Of a stretch of DNA of 64,000 nt, positions 51,148 through 61,055 are shown piece by piece (position 1 is the first letter of the stretch; each line of letters begins with the position of its first letter). Source of the stretch: Oscillospiraceae bacterium (lineage in GTDB: Bacteria; Bacillota; Clostridia; Oscillospirales; Acutalibacteraceae); the NCBI GenBank assembly GCA_015066515.1, contig SVOH01000001.1:167469-231468 (forward strand). Reading direction: 5' to 3'. The notes under the pieces are model-generated. The model was not told the origin of the DNA. It saw nothing but the letters and a program-made list of their open reading frames with translations, and searched no databases. Made by a program: the position numbers and the translations under genes.

Positions 51148-53373
51148 ATGCAAAAAATACTTAAAAACTGTAAGCAAATTTTTGCGTTTGTAATGGCGGT
51201 TGCCGTTATAGCGGTATCGCTCGTTACAGGTGTTGCTATCGACGCTGAAGCTTGCGATGTTACCAAAATAGATTATTGGGATGGTACTGCTGCTACAAGC
51301 TTTGCTAGCGGTTCGGGTACTGCAGAGGATCCATACATAATTGAAACCGCTGAGCAATTGGCATATTGCTGCTTGAAGCAAAATCCTAATACTTCAAGCA
51401 ATATGTATTACAAGGTTTCTGATAACGTAAAAACCTTTATTATGCAGCCCGAAAGCATAGTTGACCTTGATACTCTTATGTCACTTGCAGATCCGGATGC
51501 AGTAAAGGCTTACTTTGACGGTCTTGAAGGCAAGCTTAACTGGATTAGCCAATTTAACCGCCAAAGCTTTAACGGTAACTTCGATGGTAACGGTGCTACT
51601 GTTTATGGTCTTTATGCTACGAGCGAAGACACTCAAGCAGAAGATGTTGGTCTTTTTCCACAGTATGACGGCGGTGTGGCAATTGGTAGCAGACGCTATA
51701 CGAACACCTGCAAAAACATTGCGGTGAAAAATTCATATTATTATTCAAAGCGTCGTTTAGGCGGTATAGTTGGTGCATCTTACCTTACCGGTTATGGCGC
51801 TAAGTTTGATGGTAAGGTTACTATAGATTCTTGCGCTGTTGTAAACTGCTATATGGAAGCTATTGGTAATTGGTCGTTTTTTGGTGAACAGGGCGTTATT
51901 GCTTGTGGCGGTGCAAAGGATGTTATTGTACTAGATAACATTTTGGTAAAAGATGTTTATGCTTATAACACCGAAAGAAGTGCCAATATCAATATAGTTG
52001 GCGGTAGCAGTGATGTTAAGAAAAGTGGTAAGTATCAAGCTACTGTAAGCAATTCCATATTCCTTGGTACAGCACCTTATGGTATTGATTTTTATAATGA
52101 TAAGGTTCATCAGCCATATACTTATACAAACGTTGTAACCGATTTTCCATCCGGTGTAGTAGATTTGGCTACGCCTACATGGGATAGCGAAACAGTTCAA
52201 TTGGATTATACCGATTTAATTTTCTCTGTAACAGAAAATGGTGTCGCATTTAAAGCGGCAGCAAATATGCTAGATTGGAAAAACACTTGGTTTATGACCG
52301 AAAACGGTCCTGAGCTTCGTGTGTTCCACTCAAATGTTGAACTTGTTACTACACACACAACACATTTGTGGAAATGTGATTGTTGTGGTCTTGAATCTGC
52401 AGGTGGTGTAACCGAGCATAACTTTGTGCTTGTAGGTACCGAGGTTAAGGGCGACGGTACTGATGTTTACGTATGTTCAGAATGTGACTATGCATGTCAG
52501 CATAATGAGCAAACCGAACAGGCTTATGATCCCGGCGACTGTGTAACCCCATCCGGATATTATTCAAGATGTAAATTCTGTGATTGGTATATTGTAACCG
52601 ATGTTGGCGGTGTTACAGGACACAAGCTTACTTACGTGGAAGCAGATCCCGGCCATTGTGAATTAAATGGTCACAAGGAATACTGGTACTGTGAGGTATG
52701 CGATAAAAAGTTTACTTCTGATTATGCAATGGCACCTATGAACTCAGCTGTAAGCGATGAATGGCTAGATACAGGCCTTGGTGCTCACATTAAGGACACA
52801 GATGATGATGGTGTTATTATATTCTACGACAAGTATGGTCACTGGTATAGGTGCGCTGTAAACGGAGGTCGTCTTGACGCTGACAGCAATGCGATTGCAG
52901 ATGACGAGGTTATAAAACATAAATTTAAAAATTCTGTATGTGCTGACTGTGGTTACAAATGTACTCAGCACGAATATGTTCAAACAGATGAAATAAGTGT
53001 TATGCACTCATGCACTACCGATGAACAAACAGTTCTCAAGTGTCAAATTTGCGGACACAAGACAGTTGGCATAACAAAGAAGGCATCACATACTATTGTG
53101 AAGGTAGCAGAAGCTAAGCCTACCGACAGAATAGAAGGAACAAAAGAACACCACAAGTGTGAAGTATGTAAAGAAATTTACAGCGATGCAGAAGGCAAAA
53201 CAAAGGTAACATCTGCATCATTGGTTATTCCAAAGGTATTACCTGAAGAATATCGCAATATGGTAAATGGCGATACAGGCAACAAGAGCCCGTCCACAGG
53301 CGACAATCTTGCATCAGTATTTTCTATGGCAATACTTGCAGGCGCTGTGCTTGTAGTTGCACGTAAGAAATAA
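51148..53373 (+). CDS. Wall-anchored surface protein with SPSTG sorting signal and Cys-rich repeats
   Basis: A 741-residue secreted protein: signal peptide (about 1-35), a beta-helix-like region (about 60-400, GLUG-type pattern such as FNGNFDGNGATVYGLY), then several Cys-rich modules of the CxxC...CxxC kind (LWKCDCCGLES, YVCSECDYAC, RCKFCDW, YCEVCDKKF, VCADCGYKC, KCQICGHK, KCEVCKEIY) and finally SPSTGD (about 714), a hydrophobic stretch and RKK, a sortase signal. The CxxC modules resemble those in other clostridial surface proteins. Binding target unknown. An SP-x-TG motif implies a sortase with non-LPXTG preference, not encoded here. Confidence 0.85.
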   Translation: MQKILKNCKQIFAFVMAVAVIAVSLVTGVAIDAEACDVTKIDYWDGTAATSFASGSGTAEDPYIIETAEQLAYCCLKQNPNTSSNMYYKVSDNVKTFIMQPESIVDLDTLMSLADPDAVKAYFDGLEGKLNWISQFNRQSFNGNFDGNGATVYGLYATSEDTQAEDVGLFPQYDGGVAIGSRRYTNTCKNIAVKNSYYYSKRRLGGIVGASYLTGYGAKFDGKVTIDSCAVVNCYMEAIGNWSFFGEQGVIACGGAKDVIVLDNILVKDVYAYNTERSANINIVGGSSDVKKSGKYQATVSNSIFLGTAPYGIDFYNDKVHQPYTYTNVVTDFPSGVVDLATPTWDSETVQLDYTDLIFSVTENGVAFKAAANMLDWKNTWFMTENGPELRVFHSNVELVTTHTTHLWKCDCCGLESAGGVTEHNFVLVGTEVKGDGTDVYVCSECDYACQHNEQTEQAYDPGDCVTPSGYYSRCKFCDWYIVTDVGGVTGHKLTYVEADPGHCELNGHKEYWYCEVCDKKFTSDYAMAPMNSAVSDEWLDTGLGAHIKDTDDDGVIIFYDKYGHWYRCAVNGGRLDADSNAIADDEVIKHKFKNSVCADCGYKCTQHEYVQTDEISVMHSCTTDEQTVLKCQICGHKTVGITKKASHTIVKVAEAKPTDRIEGTKEHHKCEVCKEIYSDAEGKTKVTSASLVIPKVLPEEYRNMVNGDTGNKSPSTGDNLASVFSMAILAGAVLVVARKK

Positions 53374-53382
53374 TAAAAAAAT

Positions 53383-53414
53383 AAAAGCACTCATCTTTGT
53401 GATGAGTGCTTTTT
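53383..53414. terminator. Bidirectional terminator
   Basis: A 13-bp stem (53383-53395 with 53401-53413, AAAAGCACTCATC/GATGAGTGCTTTT) between the convergent surface-protein and chrA genes. Confidence 0.88.
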
Positions 53415-53424
53415 GTTATAAAGA

Positions 53425-54000
53425 TTAAAGATTAAAAGCGTAACCTGCTATAATTCCTAATACAGCCGCGATGCAAATGATTAGCACGGGCTGTATTTTT
53501 TTGCGTTTGTTGAAAACAAGAAATGCACACAAGGCAAAAATAACAGCAGAAATATATAATTCAGGATTTTTAAAGATTGTAATATGAAGGCCGTTTGGAA
53601 TAAAAACCGTAATTGCCATAGAAATAACAGCCGAGGCAATAAGTCCAATTGCTGTAGGCTTCAAGCCTGTCATAAGTCCCTTTACCGTGTGGCTGGTTTT
53701 AAATTGCTGATAAAAACGAGCCACAAGCAATATTACTATAAACGATGGAAGTACAACTCCTAATGTTGCACAAGCGGCACCAAGCACGCCGCCCTGAGAG
53801 GCACCTACATAGGTTGCCATATTTATAGCAAAGGGACCTGGGGTAGATTCGCTGAGCGCCACAAAATCAATGATTTGGTCGGCATTTAACCAGCCATTGT
53901 TCAAAACCTGCTCTTGCGCTATTCTAAGCATTGCAAGACCGCCGCCAAAGGTAAAGGCGCCTATTTTAAAGAAGGTCCAAAAAAGTTTTAAAAATATCAT
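53425..54000 (-). CDS. chrA: Half-size chromate-transporter family protein (ChrA, second)
   Basis: A 191-residue single CHR-domain membrane protein with about six helices. It shows the family start FWTFFKIGAFTFGGGLAMLR and the STPGPFAINMATYVG motif. Full-size ChrA has two such domains; here the two are separate genes overlapping by 4 bp, and they probably form a heterodimer. Chromate efflux is the textbook function, but in anaerobes the natural substrate is uncertain. Confidence 0.9.
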   Translation of the reverse strand: MIFLKLFWTFFKIGAFTFGGGLAMLRIAQEQVLNNGWLNADQIIDFVALSESTPGPFAINMATYVGASQGGVLGAACATLGVVLPSFIVILLVARFYQQFKTSHTVKGLMTGLKPTAIGLIASAVISMAITVFIPNGLHITIFKNPELYISAVIFALCAFLVFNKRKKIQPVLIICIAAVLGIIAGYAFNL

Positions 54001-54566
54001 TTTTTAAGCCCCCTACGCAAAATAGAATAGGTGATAAGTCCGAAAACAGCGGAGGCTATAATTATATAAAATGTATTAATAGGTATAAACCTTGTAACTA
54101 CAACCGAGGTAATAATCGAAAAAGCAATAACCGTGTACGAAACCCAGTTTTTTTCGCATTTTTTGTACATAGATATAAGCGCTTTAATAACCAAAGCTAA
54201 CACGCAAGCACGTATTCCCATAAAGGCGTACTGTACGGGCTTTAGATCTTGGAACCTATCCAAAACAAAAAATATAACAAGCATTATTAAAAACGATGGA
54301 ATTACAACACCTAGTGTTGCGGCAATTGAACCTAAAACACCACAAATACGAAAACCTATAAATGTGGCAGAATTTACTGCAATAGGGCCGGGCGTTGATT
54401 CGGCAATTGCTACAACATCTAAAACATCTTCTTCTGTTATCCATTTGTGATTTTCTGTAACTTCGTGTTGTATAAGCGGAATCATGGCATATCCGCCGCC
54501 GAAAGTAAACGCACCAATTTTGAAAAATGTAATAAAAAGCTGCCAGAGTTTTTTAAGATTGCTCAT
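53997..54566 (-). CDS. chrA: Half-size chromate-transporter family protein (ChrA, first)
   Basis: A 189-residue CHR-domain membrane protein: FITFFKIGAFTFGGGYAMIPLI and ESTPGPIAVNSATFIG are the family signatures. It starts 3 bp after the secA stop and overlaps its partner by 4 bp, so the pair is translated from the secA message. The transported anion is not known. Confidence 0.9.
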   Translation of the reverse strand: MSNLKKLWQLFITFFKIGAFTFGGGYAMIPLIQHEVTENHKWITEEDVLDVVAIAESTPGPIAVNSATFIGFRICGVLGSIAATLGVVIPSFLIMLVIFFVLDRFQDLKPVQYAFMGIRACVLALVIKALISMYKKCEKNWVSYTVIAFSIITSVVVTRFIPINTFYIIIASAVFGLITYSILRRGLKK

Positions 54567-54569
54567 ATT

Positions 54570-57287
54570 TTATTCCTCGTCCTTGCCACAACAACGCTTG
54601 TATTTTTTACCACTGCCGCAAGGACAAAGTGCGTTTTTGCTTACTATGCCTTTTCCTTTAACGGTTAAAGGCTTATTGTCGCTCGTGCTTTCCTCGGCAA
54701 CCTTTTCACGCTTTACCTCTTCGTTTTTGCGAACACGAACCGATAACGCAAGCTTTGCCGTCTGTTCACGAATAGAATCTGTCATGGCCGAGAACATATC
54801 ATAGCTTTCGTTACGATATTCTACCACAGGGTTGTGTTGGCCGTAGCCGCGTAGTCCGATACCCTGACGCAACTGGTCCATAGCATCGATGTGATCCATC
54901 CAGTTTGAGTCAACCGAGCGTAAAAGCACCACGCGTTCAATCTCGCGCATAATACTATCGCCAAATTCTGCCTCGCGGGATTCATATTTTTGATGTGCCT
55001 TGTCTTTAAGCATATTTGCAATCTCTTGCGCCTCGGTTTCCCAAAGCTTTTCGGTGGTGAACTGTAGGTCGTCGCTGTCTATTACCCAGCCGTTAAAATG
55101 CTCACGCAAGCCCTTGAAATCCCACTCGTCACCGCTTAGGTATATTCCGGTATACACATCTATTGTGTCGTCGATCATTTTAAGAACGGTATCCTTAATA
55201 TTTTCGCCGTCAAGCACACGATTTCGCTGTTGGTAGATAAGCTCACGCTGCTTATTCATTACGTCGTCATATTCAAGCACACTCTTACGTGAAGCAAAGT
55301 TCATACCCTCTTTACGCTTTTGCGCGCCCTCTATGGTTTTTGAAAGCATACCGCTTTCGAGCGGCATATTTTCATCAATATTCATAGTTCCCATTAAAGC
55401 GGCAATTCGCTCACCGCCATAAAGACGCATAAGATCGTCCTCGAGAGAAATATAAAACTTGGTGTTACCGGGATCACCCTGACGACCTGCACGACCGCGA
55501 AGCTGATTGTCGATTCGGCGTGAGTCGTGGCGCTCGGTACCTATAATGCAAAGACCACCGCTTTGACGTACGGTTTCTGCAAAGGGGGCAATTTCTGCTT
55601 TAAAGTTATTGTAATATTCTTTATATTTGTCGCGAGCAGCAATAATATCGGGATTATCTGTTTCGCCAAAGCCCGTTGCCTCAAGAATTAATTCGTCACT
55701 TAGTCCATCGTGGCGAAGGGCTGATTTTGCCATATATTCAGCATTACCGCCAAGCATAATATCGGTACCACGACCCGCCATATTAGTAGCAATGGTAACA
55801 GCACCCGGAACACCTGCCTGCGCAATAATTTCAGCCTCTTTTTCGTGATGCTTAGCATTAAGCACGTTATGTTTAATGCCACGTCTTTTAAGCATTGAGG
55901 AAAGAAGTTCTGATTTTTCAATAGTAACGGTACCAACAAGAACAGGCTGATTTTTTGCGTTGCACGCTACAATATGGTCGATAACCGCGTTGAATTTTGC
56001 CTTTTCGGTTTTATATACGGCATCATTTTCATCGATACGTGCAATAGGCCTGTTGGTAGGTATTTCGATAACGTCGAGTTTGTAAATTTCTTGAAACTCG
56101 GTTTCTTCGGTCATTGCGGTACCTGTCATACCTGAAAGCTTGTTATAAAGACGGAAGAAATTTTGGAAGGTAATAGTGGCAAGTGTTTTTGATTCTCGTT
56201 CTACCTTTACGCCTTCTTTGGCTTCGATTGCTTGATGAAGGCCCTCGTTATAACGTCTACCGTACATAAGACGACCTGTAAATTCATCAACTATAATTAC
56301 CTCGCCATCTTTTACAACATAGTCAACGTCACGCTTCATAACACCGTGCGCACGTATGGCCTGATTTATGTGGTGCGCAATTTCAATGTTTTCACTGTCG
56401 TTAAGATTTTCTATTTGGAAATAGGCTTCGGCTTTTTTAACACCGTCGGGTGTAAGGATTGCAGTGTTGGCCTTTTCGTCTACAACATAATCGCCGTCGT
56501 AGGCCGCATCCTCGTCGCTTGCTTTATCATCCATTTCCTTAACCTTTACCATTTTAAGCGATTTTGCAAATGCATTTGCTTTAACGTAAAGGTCGGTAGA
56601 TTCACTGCCTTGACCTGAAATAATAAGTGGCGTACGTGCCTCGTCTATAAGTATAGAGTCAACCTCGTCAACTATGGCAAAATTGTGTTCTCGTTGAACC
56701 TTTTGCTCCTTATAGGTCACCATATTATCCCTTAGATAGTCGAAACCAAGCTCGTTATTGGTACAGTAGGTTATGTCTGCATTATATGACTCGCGCTTTT
56801 CATCCTTGTTCATACCGTGTATGATAAGACCTACCGACAAACCTAAAAATCGGTAAAGCTTGCCCATCCATTCAGAGTCACGCTTTGCAAGGTAATCGTT
56901 TACTGTTACAATGTGCACACCCTTGCCTGATAATGCGTTAAGATAAGCAGGAAGCGTAGCAACAAGAGTTTTACCTTCACCGGTTTTCATTTCGCTAATA
57001 CGGCCTTGGTGAAGTATGATGCCGCCTAGTATCTGAACGGGGAAGTGGCGCATACCAAGTACTCGGTCGCCGGCCTCGCGGCAAACTGCAAAGGCCTCGG
57101 GCAAAATGTCGTCAAGGGTTTCACCAATAGTAAGGCGATTTTTAAATTCATCAGTTTTTGCACGTAAATCGTCGTCGCTTAAGGTGCGGTATTCCTCTTC
57201 ATAAGAAAGAACCTTGTCAAGCAGCGGACGAATGCGTTTTATTTCTTTTTCACTGTAATTGCCAAAAATGGCTGTTAGTAGTCCCAT
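54570..57287 (-). CDS. secA: Preprotein translocase ATPase SecA
   Basis: SecA drives protein export through SecYEG. The 905-residue protein is complete: Walker A in [20 protein letters not shown] (about 98-118), [15 protein letters not shown], the [24 protein letters not shown] motif, and the C-terminal zinc SEC-C tail [13 protein letters not shown]. The AGAGGT site precedes ATG. The two half-size chrA genes follow in the same transcript. Confidence 0.98.
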   Translation of the reverse strand: MGLLTAIFGNYSEKEIKRIRPLLDKVLSYEEEYRTLSDDDLRAKTDEFKNRLTIGETLDDILPEAFAVCREAGDRVLGMRHFPVQILGGIILHQGRISEMKTGEGKTLVATLPAYLNALSGKGVHIVTVNDYLAKRDSEWMGKLYRFLGLSVGLIIHGMNKDEKRESYNADITYCTNNELGFDYLRDNMVTYKEQKVQREHNFAIVDEVDSILIDEARTPLIISGQGSESTDLYVKANAFAKSLKMVKVKEMDDKASDEDAAYDGDYVVDEKANTAILTPDGVKKAEAYFQIENLNDSENIEIAHHINQAIRAHGVMKRDVDYVVKDGEVIIVDEFTGRLMYGRRYNEGLHQAIEAKEGVKVERESKTLATITFQNFFRLYNKLSGMTGTAMTEETEFQEIYKLDVIEIPTNRPIARIDENDAVYKTEKAKFNAVIDHIVACNAKNQPVLVGTVTIEKSELLSSMLKRRGIKHNVLNAKHHEKEAEIIAQAGVPGAVTIATNMAGRGTDIMLGGNAEYMAKSALRHDGLSDELILEATGFGETDNPDIIAARDKYKEYYNNFKAEIAPFAETVRQSGGLCIIGTERHDSRRIDNQLRGRAGRQGDPGNTKFYISLEDDLMRLYGGERIAALMGTMNIDENMPLESGMLSKTIEGAQKRKEGMNFASRKSVLEYDDVMNKQRELIYQQRNRVLDGENIKDTVLKMIDDTIDVYTGIYLSGDEWDFKGLREHFNGWVIDSDDLQFTTEKLWETEAQEIANMLKDKAHQKYESREAEFGDSIMREIERVVLLRSVDSNWMDHIDAMDQLRQGIGLRGYGQHNPVVEYRNESYDMFSAMTDSIREQTAKLALSVRVRKNEEVKREKVAEESTSDNKPLTVKGKGIVSKNALCPCGSGKKYKRCCGKDEE

Positions 57288-57348
57288 AATTTACCTCTAA
57301 AAAATGTAATAGATATATTATATATCATAATTGTTAATAAATAAAGTA

Positions 57349-58302
57349 CTATTTAAGTGTAAATTCACCGTTGTTTAAGGTTAATCCTGACGTATAGTGC
57401 AGTTTATTGTCATTGTCAATGAATACTGCTTCCGTGTCGGGAGTATTTTCGATAAGCTGTTTTGCTGCATCAAGACCCAAAAGTAAGCAAATTGTAGATA
57501 ATGCGTCAGCGTTCATAGATGAATCAGCAATAACGGTGACCGAGCACAAATCGCTGTCACAGGCATAGCCTGTTTTCGGGTCAAGGATATGATGGTAAAG
57601 CTTAATGTCGGCGGGGATGTACCGTTCATACGTGCCGGATGTTACTACCGTTTTGTTTCGCAGCTTAAGTCGGGCAGCGTACTTGCCGTCGGAAAAGGGC
57701 TGCTTTATGCCAACGGTATAGTCACGGTCACCAAAAACTACCAAATTACCGCCCAAATCTATTATACCCTCTCTAATGTCGTTTTTCTTAAAATATTCGA
57801 GTAATCGGTCGGCAATGTAGCCCTTTGCAATACCGCCAAGGTCTATTTTTGTGCCGTTTGGATTAACCTTATTGCCGTTTATTTCTATGCTCTGGTAGTC
57901 GATGTTTTTAAGCGCTTCGGCAATCTCGTCACGGGAGGGGATTATGTGCTTATTGAAGTCCCAAAGGGAGCTTACAGGGTATATGGTAATGTCAAATTTA
58001 CCGCCCGATAAATCGCCAAAATATATTGCCTGTTTTATAATATTTACAGTGTGCTCGCTTACTTCCACAAAGCCGTCGCTACGGTTTAGCTTGTAAATGT
58101 CGCTGCCTTCTACGGTGCGGCTTAAGAGATTTTCGTACTCTTTGCAAAGCGCAAAAGCACCGTCAAGTGTATCGCTGTCGCAAGAGGCGGTCAGCGTCAC
58201 TACGGTGTCAAGCAAAAAACGGGTGTCTTTATTTTCCTGCTGTGCGCATGAACACAGCAACAACAGGACAAGGCTTAGATTAATAGATAAAATCTTTTTC
58301 AT
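57349..58302 (-). CDS. apbE: FAD:protein FMN transferase (lipoprotein)
   Basis: ApbE covalently attaches FMN to a Thr/Ser of exported flavoproteins. The 317-residue protein has a signal peptide with lipobox LCSC (Cys19), the flavin/metal-binding GKFDITIYPVSSLW segment, KIDLGGIAKGYIADRL and DLGGNLVVFGD, and the C-terminal HHILDPKTGY and SMNADALSTI motifs. It is divergent from the NusG-II/Gx genes, which in other Firmicutes accompany extracellular electron-transfer flavoproteins. No FMN-target domain was found in the window. Confidence 0.93.
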   Translation of the reverse strand: MKKILSINLSLVLLLLCSCAQQENKDTRFLLDTVVTLTASCDSDTLDGAFALCKEYENLLSRTVEGSDIYKLNRSDGFVEVSEHTVNIIKQAIYFGDLSGGKFDITIYPVSSLWDFNKHIIPSRDEIAEALKNIDYQSIEINGNKVNPNGTKIDLGGIAKGYIADRLLEYFKKNDIREGIIDLGGNLVVFGDRDYTVGIKQPFSDGKYAARLKLRNKTVVTSGTYERYIPADIKLYHHILDPKTGYACDSDLCSVTVIADSSMNADALSTICLLLGLDAAKQLIENTPDTEAVFIDNDNKLHYTSGLTLNNGEFTLK

Positions 58303-58309
58303 AAAGAAT

Positions 58310-58338
58310 ATTATACAATATCTTCACTTTTTTGTAAA
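58310..58338 (-). promoter_or_regulatory. Promoter of apbE
   Basis: On the minus strand TTTACA (58338-58333), 17-bp spacer, TATAAT (58315-58310). Confidence 0.7.
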
Positions 58339-58351
58339 GATGTGTTAAAAT
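58323..58351 (+). promoter_or_regulatory. Promoter of the NusG-II/Gx/asnB transcript
   Basis: TTCACT (58323-58328), 17-bp spacer, TAAAAT (58346-58351) with extended -10 TGT. It overlaps the divergent apbE promoter, so the two would compete or be co-regulated. Confidence 0.5.
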
Positions 58352-58373
58352 ATATACAAAGGCGGTGAGCGTT

Positions 58374-58688
58374 TTGAAAAAAGGCGATTTCATAGTAATC
58401 GGTATAACGGCAGCAGTTTTTGTTTTGTCGATAGGTTTATTGTTGTCTTTTTCAAAACAAGGCAGACGCGTTATAATAAAGCAGGATAATGAAATTGTAT
58501 ATAATCAAAGCGTAAAACTTGACAACACGGTCGATATCGGCACAAATTGTGTTATTATAAAAAATGGAGAGGTTTTTGTAAATAGTGCAAGCTGTAAAAA
58601 CCAAATATGTGTAAATACTGGTAAAATCTCAAAAAAGGGTGAAAGTATTGTATGTCTGCCAAACAAGGTGATAGTAGAAATAAAATAA
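58374..58688 (+). CDS. NusG domain II-like membrane protein
   Basis: A protein of about 104 residues with one N-terminal helix (DFIVIGITAAVFVLSIGLLL) and an external small beta domain of the NusG-II type, including SCKNQICVNTGKISKKGESIVCLPNKVIVEI with two or three Cys. The start is uncertain: TTG 58374 follows GGTGA by 5 bp; GTG 58365 is the alternative. It overlaps the Gx gene by 37 bp, implying coupling. Pairs of this type with Gx-family proteins recur in Firmicutes and resemble EetA/EetB. Confidence 0.82.
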   Translation: MKKGDFIVIGITAAVFVLSIGLLLSFSKQGRRVIIKQDNEIVYNQSVKLDNTVDIGTNCVIIKNGEVFVNSASCKNQICVNTGKISKKGESIVCLPNKVIVEIK

Positions 58689-59188
58689 ATATAAAGCGAC
58701 TTACCCTTTATGCGTTGGTTACTGCGGTGTGCCTGATAGTAGGCTATCTTGAATCGCTTTTATCTATAGGACTTACATCCATAGCACCTGGTGTAAAACT
58801 GGGTCTATCAAATGCAGTAGCACTTATGCTTATTTGTAGCGGTGATATAAAAGGTGCGTGGGCGGTGAATGTTACGCGAATTTGTTTGGCGTCCTTGCTG
58901 TTTGGTTCACCAATTTCGTTTGTTTTGTCGCTTTCGGGCGGTGTTGCATCAACGGCGGTGTCTAGTCTTTTAAGTCGCTCAAAAAATATTAGCGCAATTG
59001 GAATTAGTATAGCAGGCGGTGTTATACACAATGTTTTTCAGCTTATTGCGGCTACGTTTATTGTTGGCTTTGGAGTTGTTTATTATTTACCAATATTAAT
59101 TGGCTTAGGTGCAATATGCGGCGCTTTTTGCGGTGTGTTGGCTCGAGCTGCTTTAAAGCACACAAATATTTTTGAATTTGAGTTTTAG
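58652..59188 (+). CDS. Gx transporter / heptaprenyl diphosphate synthase component I family protein
   Basis: A 178-residue membrane protein with five or six helices in the style of ECF S components: LTLYALVTAVCLIVGYLESLL, PGVKLGLSNAVALML, LLFGSPISFVLSLSGGVAS. It belongs to the Gx/Hpre_diP_synt_I (PF07456-type) family, whose original annotation as a prenyl synthase subunit is doubtful. GGGTGA lies 9 bp before the ATG. Together with the NusG-II protein and divergent apbE it may belong to a flavin-linked membrane redox system. Confidence 0.82.
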   Translation: MSAKQGDSRNKINIKRLTLYALVTAVCLIVGYLESLLSIGLTSIAPGVKLGLSNAVALMLICSGDIKGAWAVNVTRICLASLLFGSPISFVLSLSGGVASTAVSSLLSRSKNISAIGISIAGGVIHNVFQLIAATFIVGFGVVYYLPILIGLGAICGAFCGVLARAALKHTNIFEFEF

Positions 59189-59203
59189 AAAGGAAGCACA
59201 TAT

Positions 59204-61036
59204 ATGTGTGGGTTTGTAGGCTTTACAAATTATATAATGGACGACGGTGCAGTGCTTGAGGGAATGATGAACACCATTGTTCATCGAGGACCTGATGCTG
59301 CGGGTATGTACGTTGACCGAGATATCGCACTCGGTTTTCGTCGACTGAGTATCATTGACCTTGAAGGTGGAAATCAGCCTATGTTTAACGAGGATAACAC
59401 TCTGGTTTTGGTCTTTAACGGTGAGATATACAACTATAAGCAGCTTCGCGAGGAGTTGCAGGCTATGGGTCATATCTTTGCTTCAAGTGCCGACAGCGAG
59501 GTTGTGCTTCACGGCTTTGAGCAGTGGGGATATGACGTTTTAAACCATTTACGCGGTATGTTTGCCTTTGCCCTGTGGGACAAGGAAGAAAAAACAGTTT
59601 TTGGCGCACGTGACATATTTGGTATAAAGCCATTTTATTATACCGTTACCGATAACAACTTTATCTTTGGCTCTGAAATTAAAGCGTTTTTAAACCATCC
59701 CGAATTTGAAAGACAGTTAAATGAGCAAGCGCTTGCGCATTATTTGTCTTTTCAGTATTCTCCGAGTGAAGAAACGTTTTTTAAAGGCGTCTTCAAGCTT
59801 CCACCCGCTCATTATTTTGTTTTTAAAAATGGTAAAATCACAAAAGAACGCTATTTTATACCAAAATTTAACACCGTTCCCGGCGTTGTTGAGTTTTATG
59901 CCGATGAGGTTGATAAAGTAATTCGTGAGTCGGTAGAGGCGCACAAAATCGCCGATGTAGAGGTTGGGTCTTTCTTGTCTAGTGGGATAGATTCGAGCTA
60001 TATCGCTGAAGCAGCCAAGGTAGACAAAACCTTTACTGTGGGCTTTGAAAGCGGTGAGGGAGACCGTTATAACGAAATAGGCTTTGCCAAGACCTTTGCC
60101 GATACAGTAGGATTAAAAAATATATCAAAAATAATAACCGCCGAGGAGTATTGGCAGGAGTTTCCAAAAATTCAGTACCATATGGACGAGCCGCTTGCCG
60201 ACCCTGCGGCAATTGCGCTTTACTTTGTAAGCAAGTTGGCGTCAGAACACGTTAAGGTTGTAATGTCGGGCGAGGGCGCGGATGAGCTTTTTGGCGGATA
60301 TCGCATTTATCAAGAACCGATAACCCTCACATACTATGACCGCCTACCATTTGCGCTAAGGCGTGTTATATCAAAGCTTTGCGAGCATCTTCCACAGGTG
60401 CGTGGCATAAATTATTTGGTGCGTAGAGGCAAAACCATAGAAGAACGGTACATAGGCAACGCCAATATTTTTTCTAAAAAAGAACGCGATGCCCTGCTTA
60501 AAAGCAATATTGCAAGACAAACACCACAGCCTAAGGTTTTGTGTGATAAATTTTATGACGAGATTGCCAACAAAGACGATGTCACCAAGATGCAGTACCT
60601 TGATATAAATATGTGGCTTATGGGCGATATACTGCTAAAAGCCGATAAAACCAGTATGGCAAATTCGCTCGAATTACGTGTGCCGTTTCTTGACAAAAAG
60701 GTGTTGGAGTTGGCTCTTACACTACCGCTTGATTGCAGAGTTCATACCGAGACTACTAAGTTAGCCCTTCGCCGTGCGGCAGAAAAAACCTTACCCCGTG
60801 TTACCGCGCAAAAGGATAAACTCGGTTTCCCTGTGCCAATACGTGAGTGGTTACGCGAAGAGCAGTATTACACTACGGTAAAAGAGCATTTTACAAGCGA
60901 CACAGCGCAAAAATACTTTAACATCGAAAAACTTGTAAAACTGCTCGATACTCATAAAGAGGGCAAAAAGGATTTAAGCCGTAAAATATGGACGGTGTAT
61001 ACCTTCCTAGTGTGGTACGGTGAATATTTTAAATAA
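59204..61036 (+). CDS. asnB: Asparagine synthetase (glutamine-hydrolysing)
   Basis: A 610-residue AsnB: the N-terminal nucleophile Cys2 (MCGFVGF), the glutaminase block IVHRGPDAAG and RLSIID, NGEIYNY, then the synthetase domain with the PP-loop FLSSGIDSSY (about 257) and GEGADELFGGY. It produces asparagine from aspartate, ATP and glutamine. GAAAGGAAG precedes the ATG, 15 bp after the Gx gene, so it shares that transcript without an obvious functional tie. Confidence 0.96.
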   Translation: MCGFVGFTNYIMDDGAVLEGMMNTIVHRGPDAAGMYVDRDIALGFRRLSIIDLEGGNQPMFNEDNTLVLVFNGEIYNYKQLREELQAMGHIFASSADSEVVLHGFEQWGYDVLNHLRGMFAFALWDKEEKTVFGARDIFGIKPFYYTVTDNNFIFGSEIKAFLNHPEFERQLNEQALAHYLSFQYSPSEETFFKGVFKLPPAHYFVFKNGKITKERYFIPKFNTVPGVVEFYADEVDKVIRESVEAHKIADVEVGSFLSSGIDSSYIAEAAKVDKTFTVGFESGEGDRYNEIGFAKTFADTVGLKNISKIITAEEYWQEFPKIQYHMDEPLADPAAIALYFVSKLASEHVKVVMSGEGADELFGGYRIYQEPITLTYYDRLPFALRRVISKLCEHLPQVRGINYLVRRGKTIEERYIGNANIFSKKERDALLKSNIARQTPQPKVLCDKFYDEIANKDDVTKMQYLDINMWLMGDILLKADKTSMANSLELRVPFLDKKVLELALTLPLDCRVHTETTKLALRRAAEKTLPRVTAQKDKLGFPVPIREWLREEQYYTTVKEHFTSDTAQKYFNIEKLVKLLDTHKEGKKDLSRKIWTVYTFLVWYGEYFK

Positions 61037-61055
61037 TTTTTAGGAGGAAAAGAAA

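Noticed and set aside
56232..56618. Open frame of 128 codons opposite secA
   Set aside because: Antisense shadow of secA, which is complete and shows all expected motifs on the minus strand.
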